From: UBA4781 sp963556045
GTDB lineage: Bacteria > Chloroflexota > Anaerolineae > Anaerolineales > Anaerolineaceae
NCBI GenBank assembly: GCA_963556045.3
Contig: CAUVYA020000002.1
Coordinates: 186,001-250,000 of the forward strand
Length of the DNA: 64,000 bases
Direction: 5' to 3'
Of the stretch, positions 1-9,941 are shown piece by piece. A model generated the notes under the pieces. It was given only the letters and a program-made list of their open reading frames with translations, did not search any database and was not told the origin of the DNA. A program made the translations under genes and the position numbers. Numbering within the stretch: position 1 is the stretch's first letter; the number at the start of each line of letters is the position of its first letter.

Positions 1-1
1 A

Positions 2-670
2 GGGAAACAGCCGGTGTTACTGTATGCATCAACCAACAAGGTCTTTGGCGGGATGGAAGATATTCGGGTACGGGAAGAAGAAACACGCTATGTTTATGTG
101 GATCATCCCATGGGAATTGATGAATTGTATCCACTCGATTTTCATTCTCCATACGGCTGCTCCAAGGGCAGCGGTGATCAATATATGCGAGATTACTATC
201 GCATGTATGGATTGCGTACTGTTGTATTTCGCCAGAGCTGTATCTATGGTCCCCGTCAATTTGGGGTTGAAGACCAGGGTTGGCTGGCATGGTTCGCAAT
301 CGCGGCTACGCAGGGTCGAACCATCACCATATATGGAGATGGCAAACAGGTACGTGATGTACTGTATGTAACGGACCTGTTGGATGCATACGATAGTGCT
401 GTAATGAATATTGACAACTCAGCCGGTGAGATATTCAACGTGGGTGGTGGACCGCAGAACACCATTTCGGTATGGCGTGAATTTGCTCCTCTTCTTGAAG
501 AAAAGATTGGGAAGCGTATTCCAACCGAACAGGCTGATTGGCGACCGGGAGATCAAAAAATCTATGTTTCAGATATTCGCAAAGCGGAAAATATTCTGAA
601 ATGGCAGCCGAAAATCAGTGTAGATGAAGGAATATCAAACCTGGTAGATTGGGTTAAGCAGATAGAATAG
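2..670 (+). CDS. NAD-dependent sugar-nucleotide epimerase/dehydratase, 5' end cut off
   Basis: The reading frame is open from base 2, so the gene begins upstream of the window and the N-terminal Rossmann glycine motif is not visible. What remains is the C-terminal part of an extended short-chain dehydrogenase. A YASTNKVFGG segment and a Tyr-x3-Lys catalytic pair in SPYGCSK (Y47 and K51 counted from the GTG at base 14) are diagnostic. They resemble CDP-paratose 2-epimerase and related NDP-sugar epimerases more than GalE. The RQSCIYGPRQFG segment and the later DVLYVTDLLDAY segment are usual for this group. The gene sits 11 bases before a glycosyltransferase and heads the glycan block, so it probably supplies an activated sugar for surface polysaccharide. 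The exact substrate cannot be read from the sequence. Confidence 0.85.
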   Translation, partial: GKQPVLLYASTNKVFGGMEDIRVREEETRYVYVDHPMGIDELYPLDFHSPYGCSKGSGDQYMRDYYRMYGLRTVVFRQSCIYGPRQFGVEDQGWLAWFAIAATQGRTITIYGDGKQVRDVLYVTDLLDAYDSAVMNIDNSAGEIFNVGGGPQNTISVWREFAPLLEEKIGKRIPTEQADWRPGDQKIYVSDIRKAENILKWQPKISVDEGISNLVDWVKQIE

Positions 671-681
671 AATTACTGGCT

Positions 682-1845
682 ATGAAGATATTGATCGAAC
701 TGACATATTACCGCCCACACACCAGCGGCTTGACCATCTATGCTGAACGCCTGGCTAAAGCACTTGTACGACGTGGACATGAAGTAACTGTTCTCACTTC
801 TCAATTCGAGAAGAATTTACCTCGCGACGAATGGATGGATGGTGTACATGTGGTACGCGTACCGGTTCTTTTCCGCATCAGCAAAGGTGTGATCATGCCT
901 TCTCTGGGCTGGGTAGCCTGGCGGATGGTAAAACAGCATGATGTTATCCATCTGCATTTACCGCAGATTGATGCGGCAGGTATCGCCATACGTGGACGGC
1001 TTTTCAGGAAACCTACCGTTATCACCTATCACTGTGACCTGCGCATGCCGCTCGGGATATTAAGCTGGCTGGCAAACCAGGGAGTGCATATCATGAATAA
1101 TCTGGCTGCCCTGTTCACCAATCGCATTGTGACCTACACTCAGGATTATGCTGATCATTCTCCCTATCTACGCAGGTTCAAAAAGAAGATCCGCATTATT
1201 TCTCCTCCAGTAGAACTACCCGAAATTACCCACGCAGAGGTCGAGAATTTCAAAGAAAAAAATAATCAGGAAGATAAGCATCCCATCATCGGGATGGCAG
1301 CCCGTTTTGCATCAGAAAAAGGGGTGGAAGTATTGTTGAATGCCATGCCCAGTATTCTGAAAGAACTGCCGGAGGCGCAGGTGTGGTTTGCCGGTCCGTA
1401 TGAAAATATCATGGGTGAAGAGACTTATTTTCAGCGCTTAGAGCCGACCATCTCAACTCTGCAAAAACAAGGCGCCTGGAAATTCATGGGTTCGCTTGAT
1501 CCGGCTCAAATGGCAGCTTTTTATCCGAATATAGACCTGCTGGTAATTCCGAGTTTAAATTCCACAGAAGCGTTTGGATTGGTTCAGATCGAAGCCATGC
1601 TGAACGGAGCTCCCAGTATTGCAGCGAATCTACCGGGAGTTCGCCAGCCGGTGAAACGTCACGCAATGGGAAAAGTTATTCCTATTGGGGATTCGGAAGC
1701 GCTGGCACAGGCAGTGATTGAGATCATGAAGCATAAAAAGACTTTTCAAGGGGATATTGCTGCGATCAAGAAAATGTATGCTCCTGATTCTATTGCCTTT
1801 GAGTATGAAGAACTCTTTAATGAGATCATAAATGAGATCAGGTGA
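682..1845 (+). CDS. Family 4 glycosyltransferase (GT-B fold)
   Basis: This 387-residue protein has the usual length and layout of a GT4 enzyme, which transfers a sugar from an NDP- or UDP-donor to a glycan or lipid acceptor in the cytoplasm. The N-terminal half carries the SGLTIYAERLAKALVRRGH glycine-containing acceptor-domain start. The C-terminal half begins near GMAARFASEKGVEVLLNA and contains the E-x7-E donor-binding motif in STEAFGLVQIEAML (about residues 295-305). It follows the epimerase closely and its end overlaps the following methyltransferase by 14 bases, so the three genes are probably one transcript. Donor and acceptor are unknown. Confidence 0.88.
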   Translation: MKILIELTYYRPHTSGLTIYAERLAKALVRRGHEVTVLTSQFEKNLPRDEWMDGVHVVRVPVLFRISKGVIMPSLGWVAWRMVKQHDVIHLHLPQIDAAGIAIRGRLFRKPTVITYHCDLRMPLGILSWLANQGVHIMNNLAALFTNRIVTYTQDYADHSPYLRRFKKKIRIISPPVELPEITHAEVENFKEKNNQEDKHPIIGMAARFASEKGVEVLLNAMPSILKELPEAQVWFAGPYENIMGEETYFQRLEPTISTLQKQGAWKFMGSLDPAQMAAFYPNIDLLVIPSLNSTEAFGLVQIEAMLNGAPSIAANLPGVRQPVKRHAMGKVIPIGDSEALAQAVIEIMKHKKTFQGDIAAIKKMYAPDSIAFEYEELFNEIINEIR

Positions 1846-2656
1846 GATGGAAGATCAACTTTGCTCTCACAATAAGAAAGATTACCTGTGGGAGAATTTA
1901 AAACAATTACCTTATTTTCGTGGATTCTTACGCGCAGTTGAAGGTAGATTTTACGAAAATATTGAGCTGGTCGAACCTGTTTTGGATGTGGGTTGTGGGG
2001 ATGGGATTTTTTCAGCGATCACTTTCGAAAAACCACTGAATCTGGGATTCGATCCATCATTCACCATACTGTGTGAAGCAGCGGATGAGGACGCTTATGA
2101 AAATATTCTCTGCGCGGGAGGCGGGGCAGTTCCATTCGAAGATGAATATTTCAGTACTGTTATCAGTAATTCTGTACTGGAACATATTCCGATGCTGGAT
2201 GAAGTGATCGAAGAAGTCTACCGTGTGCTTAAAACGAACGGGCAGTTTATTTTCTGTGTGCCGAATGATAATTTGCTGAAGAACCTTTCCATAAGTAATT
2301 TTCTTGACAAAATAAAACTGCATAAGTTAGCCAATGTCTATCGCAGTTTTTTCAACACCATCTCGCGCCATCAGCACGCTGATCCATTTGAAGTCTGGGA
2401 GCAGCGTTTGCAGGATCATCATTTTCACATTGAGAAGTGGTGGAATTACTTCAGCCCTGATGACCTACATACGCTGGAATGGGGACATTACCGGGGATTG
2501 CATTCTCTGTTCAATAAAAAGATATTTGAGAAATGGGTGCTCTTCCCCTTTCATGGGAATATCTTTATTCCAGAGCGATCTCTACGAAAGAAGTACAACC
2601 AGGAACCGATTCATCCTGAAGGCAGCTATACTTTCTATATCACCAGGAAGGATTGA
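1832..2656 (+). CDS. Class I SAM-dependent methyltransferase
   Basis: The 274-residue protein carries the SAM-binding motif I VLDVGCGDGIFS near residue 50, an acidic loop further on, and the motif with SNSVLEHIPMLDEVIEEVYRVL that is typical of the Methyltransf_11/UbiE-like group. A Trp/Tyr-rich C-terminal half probably binds the acceptor. The start overlaps the upstream glycosyltransferase; a second in-frame ATG at 1847 is also possible because neither start has a clear Shine-Dalgarno sequence. In this context it probably methylates a sugar or glycolipid intermediate, which is an inference from neighbours only. Confidence 0.82.
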   Translation: MRSGEMEDQLCSHNKKDYLWENLKQLPYFRGFLRAVEGRFYENIELVEPVLDVGCGDGIFSAITFEKPLNLGFDPSFTILCEAADEDAYENILCAGGGAVPFEDEYFSTVISNSVLEHIPMLDEVIEEVYRVLKTNGQFIFCVPNDNLLKNLSISNFLDKIKLHKLANVYRSFFNTISRHQHADPFEVWEQRLQDHHFHIEKWWNYFSPDDLHTLEWGHYRGLHSLFNKKIFEKWVLFPFHGNIFIPERSLRKKYNQEPIHPEGSYTFYITRKD

Positions 2657-2659
2657 ACC

Positions 2660-4735
2660 ATGCCTGCACAAGAACCGAGCTTGTTGGATTATTTGCGCTC
2701 CTTGATCCAATTACAACCACATAAATATCGTGAGTGGTTGGATGAAAGAGAAGAGCAAAAATCATCTCAGCCCCAATCGCAACCCGAAGAGGAATCATCA
2801 AAGACTATCCAATACGGGGTAACCGCCTTGCTGGCATTGCTGTTCGCACTATGGGGGCAGCTATTCTTTGAACCAGAGTACAAAAATATAGCCGCTGGAA
2901 TCCTGTTTTACTGCCTGGCAGGTATCAGCCTCATCATTTTCTTTTATCTCAATCCAGACATATTCTCCCGAAAGAACAGCCACAGTGAACATTGGAACGT
3001 GCCGATGGATGTACGAATCGGTTTCCTGGTTCCTTCCATAGTCCTGTTTTCAGCCGCATTCTGGTTTTTTCAAGATAATCAGTTTACAGCACTTAATCTG
3101 GGATTATGGATATCAGGATTGGTCTTCTTCATCCTGGCGGTCTGGAAAAAAGCGGAGACAGCAAAGAAAAGACGACGATTCCATTTTGATTGGTTTACCA
3201 TCCTGGTCATTGTGACAGCGCTTGCCGCTATTTTCTTCCGCATTCACGCTCTGCAGGAAGTTCCTTCCGAAATGTTCAGTGATCACGCGGAAAAACTGCT
3301 GGATGTGGCAGATGTATTAAATGGGCAATCCCCCATATTTTTTACCCGCAATACCGGGCGTGAAGCGCTGCAATTTTATTTAACCGCAGCGATCATTAAT
3401 ATCTTCAATACTGAAATAACTTTTCTGAGCTTAAAGATAGGAACCGTCCTGGCTGGACTGCTGACGCTGCCGTTCATCTATTTGATAGGTAAGGAATTGG
3501 GAGGAAAATGGAGCGGGCTGGCAGCGCTGTTCATGGCGGGAGCTGCTTACTGGCCCAACGTCATTTCGAGAGTAGCGCTGCGCTATGCTTTTTTCCCGCT
3601 GTTCACTGCTGCTACGTTTTATTTCGTGATCAAAGGGCTGCGAACGAAGAACAGAAACGCTTTTCTGATAGCCGGTCTACTATTAGGTTTGGGTTTACAT
3701 GGCTATAGTTCAACGCGTTTCTTGCCTATTGTGGTTTGTGCTGTATTTCTGATCTATTCTTTCCAGTTAAAAACAAAAGAAGAGAGAAATCAACTGCTGT
3801 GGATGTTCCTGCTAGTGGCGACCTCAGCTTTTTTTGTTTTTCTTCCTCTTTTTCGCTATATACTGGAAAACCCGAGCATGTTCAGCTATCGGGCATCCAC
3901 GCGTTTACTCCCTGTCGAACAGGCTTATCCGGGCAATCCAGCAGTTATATTTTTCCAGAATTTTTGGAAGGCACTGGTTATGTTCTTCTATGATAATGGA
4001 GAAATCTGGGTTCATTCTATTCCTCACCGCCCTGCGCTGGATTTGGTAAGTGCTGCGTTCTATTTTGTAGGGATAGCTTTCAGCATGGTGCGCGCATGGA
4101 AGCAGAAAGACTGGCTGGCAGCTGCAATACTGGTGTCTATTCCCTTATTGCTGATGCCTTCCATTCTTTCACTGGTATTTCCGGCGGAGAATCCCAGTCT
4201 TAACCGTCCGGGTGGAGCTTACGTACTGGCTTTTGTGCTGGCAGGGTACGGATGGGTTAGTCTGGCGCAGATTGCATTGAAGGGATATGAAAATAAAAAA
4301 CAAAAATATCTGCTTCCGATGATCTCACTAATCCTTGCGGTTGGCTGCGGCTGGCAAAACTATGATCTGGTATTCAACCAGTATCGTGCACAATATGACC
4401 TGAAAGCATGGAATACCTCCGAGATCGCTGAGGAAATCCAACATTTTTACGAAAATGGGGGAGAACAGGATCATGCTTTTGTTGTGCCTTATCCTTACTG
4501 GGTAGATACGCGCCTGGTTGGCATCAATGCGGGTCTGCCGCATAAGGACTATGCTGTCTCAATGGAAGACATTGGAAAGGTGACAGAAGAGGAAGGTATC
4601 TATCTATTTATTTTGAAACCGGAGGATATTGAAAATATTGATCTATTACAGACAAGTTTTCCGAACAATACCATAACGGAATATTTTTCAGAGATCCCGG
4701 GTAAAGATTTCATCGAGATTATCGTAATAAAATAA
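2660..4735 (+). CDS. Polytopic GT-C (family 39-like) glycosyltransferase
   Basis: The 691-residue protein has about a dozen hydrophobic segments after a charged, Gln/Ser-rich cytoplasmic N-terminus of about 50 residues. The first large outside loop carries an acidic MFSDHAEKLLD motif near residue 205, where GT-C enzymes (PMT, ArnT) hold the catalytic Asp. The segment with LKIGTVLAGLLTLPFIYLIG and the following GLAALFMAGAAYWPNVISR is typical of the PMT_2 fold. These enzymes take sugars from a polyprenyl phosphate on the outer face of the membrane. It starts 4 bases after the methyltransferase and is likely in the same operon. Confidence 0.8.
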   Translation: MPAQEPSLLDYLRSLIQLQPHKYREWLDEREEQKSSQPQSQPEEESSKTIQYGVTALLALLFALWGQLFFEPEYKNIAAGILFYCLAGISLIIFFYLNPDIFSRKNSHSEHWNVPMDVRIGFLVPSIVLFSAAFWFFQDNQFTALNLGLWISGLVFFILAVWKKAETAKKRRRFHFDWFTILVIVTALAAIFFRIHALQEVPSEMFSDHAEKLLDVADVLNGQSPIFFTRNTGREALQFYLTAAIINIFNTEITFLSLKIGTVLAGLLTLPFIYLIGKELGGKWSGLAALFMAGAAYWPNVISRVALRYAFFPLFTAATFYFVIKGLRTKNRNAFLIAGLLLGLGLHGYSSTRFLPIVVCAVFLIYSFQLKTKEERNQLLWMFLLVATSAFFVFLPLFRYILENPSMFSYRASTRLLPVEQAYPGNPAVIFFQNFWKALVMFFYDNGEIWVHSIPHRPALDLVSAAFYFVGIAFSMVRAWKQKDWLAAAILVSIPLLLMPSILSLVFPAENPSLNRPGGAYVLAFVLAGYGWVSLAQIALKGYENKKQKYLLPMISLILAVGCGWQNYDLVFNQYRAQYDLKAWNTSEIAEEIQHFYENGGEQDHAFVVPYPYWVDTRLVGINAGLPHKDYAVSMEDIGKVTEEEGIYLFILKPEDIENIDLLQTSFPNNTITEYFSEIPGKDFIEIIVIK

Positions 4736-4753
4736 AGAGTAGCAAACGAAACC

Positions 4754-7700
4754 ATGAACAATAACCATTCATCTAAAACAATACAGGGAATCATGCTGCT
4801 GCTCATTCTTGTGCTGAGTGGTTTCTTGCGGCTGCGGGGGATCGACTGGGATGATAATTATCATCTCCATCCGGATGAACGTTTCTTAACTCAGGTAGAA
4901 ACAAACATCACTCCGGTGGAATCAATTCATGCTTATTTTGACACAGACACTTCGACGCTCAATCCGCATAATGTCGGACAGACCTTTTATGTGTATGGTA
5001 CATTTCCGATCTTTGTAGTGCGCTATGTGGCTGAGCTAGTTCAAAAAACTGGATATTCTCAGGTGTATCTGGTTGGGCGTTATATCTCTGCTATTTTTGA
5101 AATTAGCATCGTGCTTCTGGTATATCTGATCACTCAAAAACTATTTAATAAGCCAGTTGCATCACTATTGAGCGCTTTTTTCTATGGATTGGCAAGCCTG
5201 CCCATTCAACAGGCACATTTTTTTACGGTTGATACATTCACCAATTTTTTTATAACTGCTTCTTTTTATATCGCCGTGTGTATATTTTGTGCAAAAAAGG
5301 AAGAGGAAAAGAAACTGCTTCACAGCAGGGATTTCTGGAATCATGTTCTATTTGGAGTTTTGATCGGGCTGGCAGCATCATCAAAGATCAATGCCATGGT
5401 GGGCGCGATCCTGCTCCCGGCAGCTGGTATTCTGCGTGATTTCAAAAAATGGAAAGCGGACTCACAACGGCGCAAACGAATATTTCAATTCTTGCTGGCG
5501 GCAGCCGTGTTCTGCCTGATCACATTCCGCATTTTCCAGCCGTATGCGTTTCAAGGTCCCGGTTTCTTTGGAATGCTTCCGAATCCCAAATGGATTGCCA
5601 ATTTACGAGAGTTATCGATTCTCAGTTCCGGCGACAGCAATTATCCACCTTCTCTGCAGTGGGCTCGACGTCCCTTTACTTTTGCCTGGCAGAACCTGAT
5701 AACATGGGGTTTTGGTTTACCTGTCGGTATACCGACGATCTTGGGATTACTCGGGATGGCATGGAAGATCATCCGGGGTGAAGGGAAGAAATTGTGGCTG
5801 CTGTTTGGATGGATCGTTCTGTACGGCGGCTGGCAGAGCATGATATGGAATCCCACCATGCGCTACCTTTTATTTATCTATCCTATGCTGGCGATCAGCG
5901 CGGGCTGGCTGGTGGAAGAAGTTGTCAGTAAACTCTTTGTGAGCAAGAAGATTCTCATGAAAGTACTAGCCATCATCGTGATCAGCATCGTGCTGGTTAG
6001 CAGCATGGCGTGGGCTTTCGGCTTTTCGGAGATTTACACCTGTCCGGTAACGCGCGTGGCTGCCACGGAGTGGATCTATAAAAATGTGGAAGGTCCCATT
6101 AATTTATTGGTCAGGGGGAATGAAGGCAGTTTCAGCCAACCCCTGGCATACCCACACTACATCGATATTACCGGAGAAGACCCCCTGGTTTTTCGCTTTA
6201 ACGCATCACAAAGCGGATCCCTGCAATATTTCACGATCGAAAAGATGCAGAACTTTGCTGAAGACTGGATGGATTCAACAATCAATGTAACTTTATATGA
6301 AATAGTGAATGACGATTACCAATTTATTCAGGAAATAGATCTTGCCCTGGATAACTGGGATGATTATGGACAGTTAACCTCACAAATGATCGTATTTGAC
6401 TCATTCCCTATACTGCAGAATGGGAATGAATATGCAATAGGGATCACGCCCACAGGGCAGACAGCATCTCTACGTTTATTTGGTTTTATCACTGCTCAGT
6501 ATGACGATGGCGGGAAACCTGTTTCTCAAACGATCTTTGAGTGTGCTCCATCTCTCTCTCAGACAGGTGCGTACGATATACAGTTCATGCCGTTCGAGAA
6601 CAGCGTTCTGGAAGGCATATCTTTATTTCGCGTAGTAGATTGGTATGGACTGGGTCAGAATCATGAAATCAGGATCACAGTCAGAGCCATGGATGACCCT
6701 GATGCCATTCTGGCGCAGACCAGCCTGTCCAGTACCTTTACACGGAAAGCTGATTTTCGCGGGTCCGAGTATTCGGTTTCTTTTAACGAGCCGATCATCC
6801 TGACGGAAGGGAAGACCTATCGTGTGACGCTGGAAACGACCGATCGCAGCGGTTATGTGGCGATCTACGGCAGCAAACGCTTGAATGAGAGTTCATGGGA
6901 TGATGGATTGCCGCTATATATGTATGGTTACAATCCCTATGATACTAATTCGGGTGTCTTCTATTCCGACTTGAATCTGGAACTGTACTGGGAAGATAAC
7001 GAAGCAAAGCTGGAGCGCTTTTACACCTCGCTGGAAAAAGCAGACTATATCTACATTACCTCCAACCGGCAGTGGGGTAGCACTACCCAGATCCCGGAAC
7101 GATATCCGTTGACCATGGAATACTATCGTGCGCTGATGGGCTGCTCGCTGGAGGAAGACCTGCAGGATTGCTACCGTGATGCCCGGGTCGGAACCTATTC
7201 CGGTGAACTCGGATTTGAACTGGTTGAAGTATTCCAGTCTGAGCCGGTAATAGCAGGGAAAACCATCAATACCCAGTATGCGGAAGAAGCCTTTACCGTT
7301 TACGACCATCCCAAGGTGTTTATATTCAAGAAGACCGATGCTTTCAATATGGAAACAGTACGGTCCGTATTGGGGAAAGTTGATTTACAAAAAGTTATTA
7401 ACCTGACTCCGGCGCAAGCCAGCCAGACACCTGGAGATCTTATGCTCTCCTATACGGATGAAGGAACTCAGCAAAATGGAGGCACCTGGTCGGAGCTGTT
7501 CTCACGTGATTCCCTGTTCAATACGCACCAGGGTCTTGGATTGCTGCTGTGGTATAGCGTTCTTTTTCTGCTGGGGGTGGTGGTCTATCCGACCACGCGA
7601 ATTCTGTTCAAGGGATTGACGGATAAAGGCTACGCGTTTTCTCGTTTGCTGGGTCTGCTGCTGCTTGCCTTCGGAGTGTGGATACTTGGTTCAGCATCCA

Positions 7701-9940
7701 TCCCGGTGGAGCGCTGGTTGATCACGCTGGTATTTCTGGCTTTGATGGGGGTGAATTTGTGGTTGTTCCAGAAAGATCGTGAACAGATCCAAATGGAAGT
7801 AAAAGAGAATAAGAAATACATTCTTCAATTTGAATTAGTATTCCTGGTTTTCTTCGTATTTTTCATCCTGGTACGATTGGGAAACCCTGACCTGTGGCAT
7901 GCCTATAAGGGCGGCGAAAAACCGATGGATTTCGCCTACTTTAATGCGATCATCAAAAGCAGCACCTTTCCGCCCTATGATCCCTGGTATGCCGGAGGAT
8001 ATATTAATTACTATTATTTCGGCTCTTTGATGGCGGGTATCTTTACCAAGTGGCTGGGGATCATCCCATCGATTGCATACAACTTCACCCTGGCAACCTT
8101 CTTCGCTTTTGTCGGAAGCGCAGCATACGGAATTGGATGGAATGTTCAACATAAACGCATTTCTGAGAAAAAAAAATCGAAGAAACGGCTATCGCCTGTA
8201 AGCGCCGGATTGATCTGTGCTGCGGCTGTACTCATCATCGGAAATCTGGGCACGATAGTCATGCTGTTGAATGGTTTGAAGCAAATTGCGATCAATGCGG
8301 GTATGACTTCTGGCAGTGGATTGATCTCGACCATCGTTCTCTGGGTGCGAGGATTGATCGAAGTGGTCAAAGGGGCGAAATTCACCTATTACCCCGGCGA
8401 TTGGTACTGGATTCCCAGTCGCACCATTCCGGGTGAAGCGATCACCGAGTTCCCGTATTTCACATTCCTGTATGCTGATCCGCATGCCCACTTGTTTGCT
8501 TATCCTCTGACATTAATGGCGATAGGATTCTTCCTTGCAATTATTCTGCGGGATGATGGAGCTGAACCTCACAAGGACTGGCAATGGATAGTAACATTGC
8601 TGGGGGCGAGCCTGATGGTTGGAGTGCTGGCTGCTACCAATACATGGGATTATCCGATGCAGTTGCTGCTGGGATTGATCGCTATTGCTTATGAACATTT
8701 TCACCGCAGGCGATATTTCAAAAAGGTACTACCGAACACGTCTGAGAAGATACGCGTTGGATTCTCCTTCATCCTGTCCGCGGGGATCTTTATCCTGTGT
8801 TCGTATCTTTTCTTCTATCCTTATCACAGTAATTATGCTGCGGGATACACCAGTCTGCATGCCTGGGAAGGAACACATACACCCATTTCTTCTTTCCTGG
8901 TTCACTGGGGTATCTTCCTGTTTTTCATCGTGTCATGGCTGATCATCAAAACCAGAGATTGGCTGTCGGCAACCCCCATCACTTTTCTGAAGAAAATCAA
9001 GCCCTCTCGGTCGCTGGTACTGACAGGTGCAGTTCTGGTTTTAGCGATGATAGGTTGGCTGCTGGCGCGTGGTGTTTCCATTGCGATCCTTGTGGTTCCA
9101 TTAATGATCTGGGTTGGCTTGCTGCTATTCATTAAGAAACAGCCGCTGCTGGAGCGCATCCTGCTGCTCTTTGTTCTGGCAGGTCTTGCCATGATCCTGA
9201 TGGTAGAGGTGATCGTATTAAGCGGGGATGTGGGTCGCATGAACACGGTCTTCAAGTTCTATTTACAGGCATGGACCTTGCTTTCCCTATCCGCCGCTTT
9301 TGGAGGTATTGATCTCTATGAGAGACTGAACATCAGTACTACACGGGGAGGATGGAAGCAGGCATGGCGGGTGATCGCTTCTGCTCTGCTGGGTTGTGGA
9401 TTGCTGTTCCCGCTGTTTGCAACCACCGATAAGATCACCGATCGCATATCGGATGATGTACCGCTGACTCTGGATGGAATGGATTTTATGCAGACCTCCA
9501 CATACTGGCAGGATGATGTCACGATGAATCTGGAGCAGGACTACCAGGCTATCCAGTGGATGCAGGATCATATCGAAGGCTCACCTGTAATTGTGGAAGG
9601 CAATGTCTCTCTCTACCAGTGGGGTAGTCGCTATTCCATTTATACCGGTCTTCCAACCGTGATCGGATGGGATTGGCACCAACGCCAACAAAAACAAACC
9701 CTGCCCTCCAACTGGGTGATAGATCGAATTGCGGAGGTGGAGCAGTTTTACAGCATCAGCGATGTTGAAACAGCCCTATCCTTCCTGAAGAAATATGATG
9801 TACAGTATATTGTGGTAGGGCAGTTGGAGCGCATTGTGTACGACCAGAGCGGTCTCTCAAAGTTCAGCACGTATGAAGGAATCTACTGGCAGACTGTTTT
9901 TTCCTATAAAGATACGATTATATTGAAAGTGATGGATTGA
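4754..9940 (+). CDS. Giant fused membrane protein: GT-C N-terminus, extracytoplasmic insert, YYY/DUF2298 C-terminus
   Basis: The 1728-residue protein has three parts. Residues 1 to about 430 form a polytopic GT-C-like module, with an NYHLHPDERFL acidic motif in the first outside loop. Residues about 430-930 are hydrophilic, beta-rich and Trp/Tyr-rich, and probably fold outside the membrane. Residues about 930-1728 are again polytopic and contain the FPPYDPWYAGGYINYYYFGS block (near residue 1070) that defines the YYY (DUF2298) family, ending in a soluble tail with YIVVGQLERIVYD. The same tail occurs in the next gene. The likely role is glycan assembly at the outer face of the membrane; the enzymatic reaction of YYY proteins is not known to me. 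Confidence 0.82.
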   Translation: MNNNHSSKTIQGIMLLLILVLSGFLRLRGIDWDDNYHLHPDERFLTQVETNITPVESIHAYFDTDTSTLNPHNVGQTFYVYGTFPIFVVRYVAELVQKTGYSQVYLVGRYISAIFEISIVLLVYLITQKLFNKPVASLLSAFFYGLASLPIQQAHFFTVDTFTNFFITASFYIAVCIFCAKKEEEKKLLHSRDFWNHVLFGVLIGLAASSKINAMVGAILLPAAGILRDFKKWKADSQRRKRIFQFLLAAAVFCLITFRIFQPYAFQGPGFFGMLPNPKWIANLRELSILSSGDSNYPPSLQWARRPFTFAWQNLITWGFGLPVGIPTILGLLGMAWKIIRGEGKKLWLLFGWIVLYGGWQSMIWNPTMRYLLFIYPMLAISAGWLVEEVVSKLFVSKKILMKVLAIIVISIVLVSSMAWAFGFSEIYTCPVTRVAATEWIYKNVEGPINLLVRGNEGSFSQPLAYPHYIDITGEDPLVFRFNASQSGSLQYFTIEKMQNFAEDWMDSTINVTLYEIVNDDYQFIQEIDLALDNWDDYGQLTSQMIVFDSFPILQNGNEYAIGITPTGQTASLRLFGFITAQYDDGGKPVSQTIFECAPSLSQTGAYDIQFMPFENSVLEGISLFRVVDWYGLGQNHEIRITVRAMDDPDAILAQTSLSSTFTRKADFRGSEYSVSFNEPIILTEGKTYRVTLETTDRSGYVAIYGSKRLNESSWDDGLPLYMYGYNPYDTNSGVFYSDLNLELYWEDNEAKLERFYTSLEKADYIYITSNRQWGSTTQIPERYPLTMEYYRALMGCSLEEDLQDCYRDARVGTYSGELGFELVEVFQSEPVIAGKTINTQYAEEAFTVYDHPKVFIFKKTDAFNMETVRSVLGKVDLQKVINLTPAQASQTPGDLMLSYTDEGTQQNGGTWSELFSRDSLFNTHQGLGLLLWYSVLFLLGVVVYPTTRILFKGLTDKGYAFSRLLGLLLLAFGVWILGSASIPVERWLITLVFLALMGVNLWLFQKDREQIQMEVKENKKYILQFELVFLVFFVFFILVRLGNPDLWHAYKGGEKPMDFAYFNAIIKSSTFPPYDPWYAGGYINYYYFGSLMAGIFTKWLGIIPSIAYNFTLATFFAFVGSAAYGIGWNVQHKRISEKKKSKKRLSPVSAGLICAAAVLIIGNLGTIVMLLNGLKQIAINAGMTSGSGLISTIVLWVRGLIEVVKGAKFTYYPGDWYWIPSRTIPGEAITEFPYFTFLYADPHAHLFAYPLTLMAIGFFLAIILRDDGAEPHKDWQWIVTLLGASLMVGVLAATNTWDYPMQLLLGLIAIAYEHFHRRRYFKKVLPNTSEKIRVGFSFILSAGIFILCSYLFFYPYHSNYAAGYTSLHAWEGTHTPISSFLVHWGIFLFFIVSWLIIKTRDWLSATPITFLKKIKPSRSLVLTGAVLVLAMIGWLLARGVSIAILVVPLMIWVGLLLFIKKQPLLERILLLFVLAGLAMILMVEVIVLSGDVGRMNTVFKFYLQAWTLLSLSAAFGGIDLYERLNISTTRGGWKQAWRVIASALLGCGLLFPLFATTDKITDRISDDVPLTLDGMDFMQTSTYWQDDVTMNLEQDYQAIQWMQDHIEGSPVIVEGNVSLYQWGSRYSIYTGLPTVIGWDWHQRQQKQTLPSNWVIDRIAEVEQFYSISDVETALSFLKKYDVQYIVVGQLERIVYDQSGLSKFSTYEGIYWQTVFSYKDTIILKVMD

Positions 9941-9941
9941 T

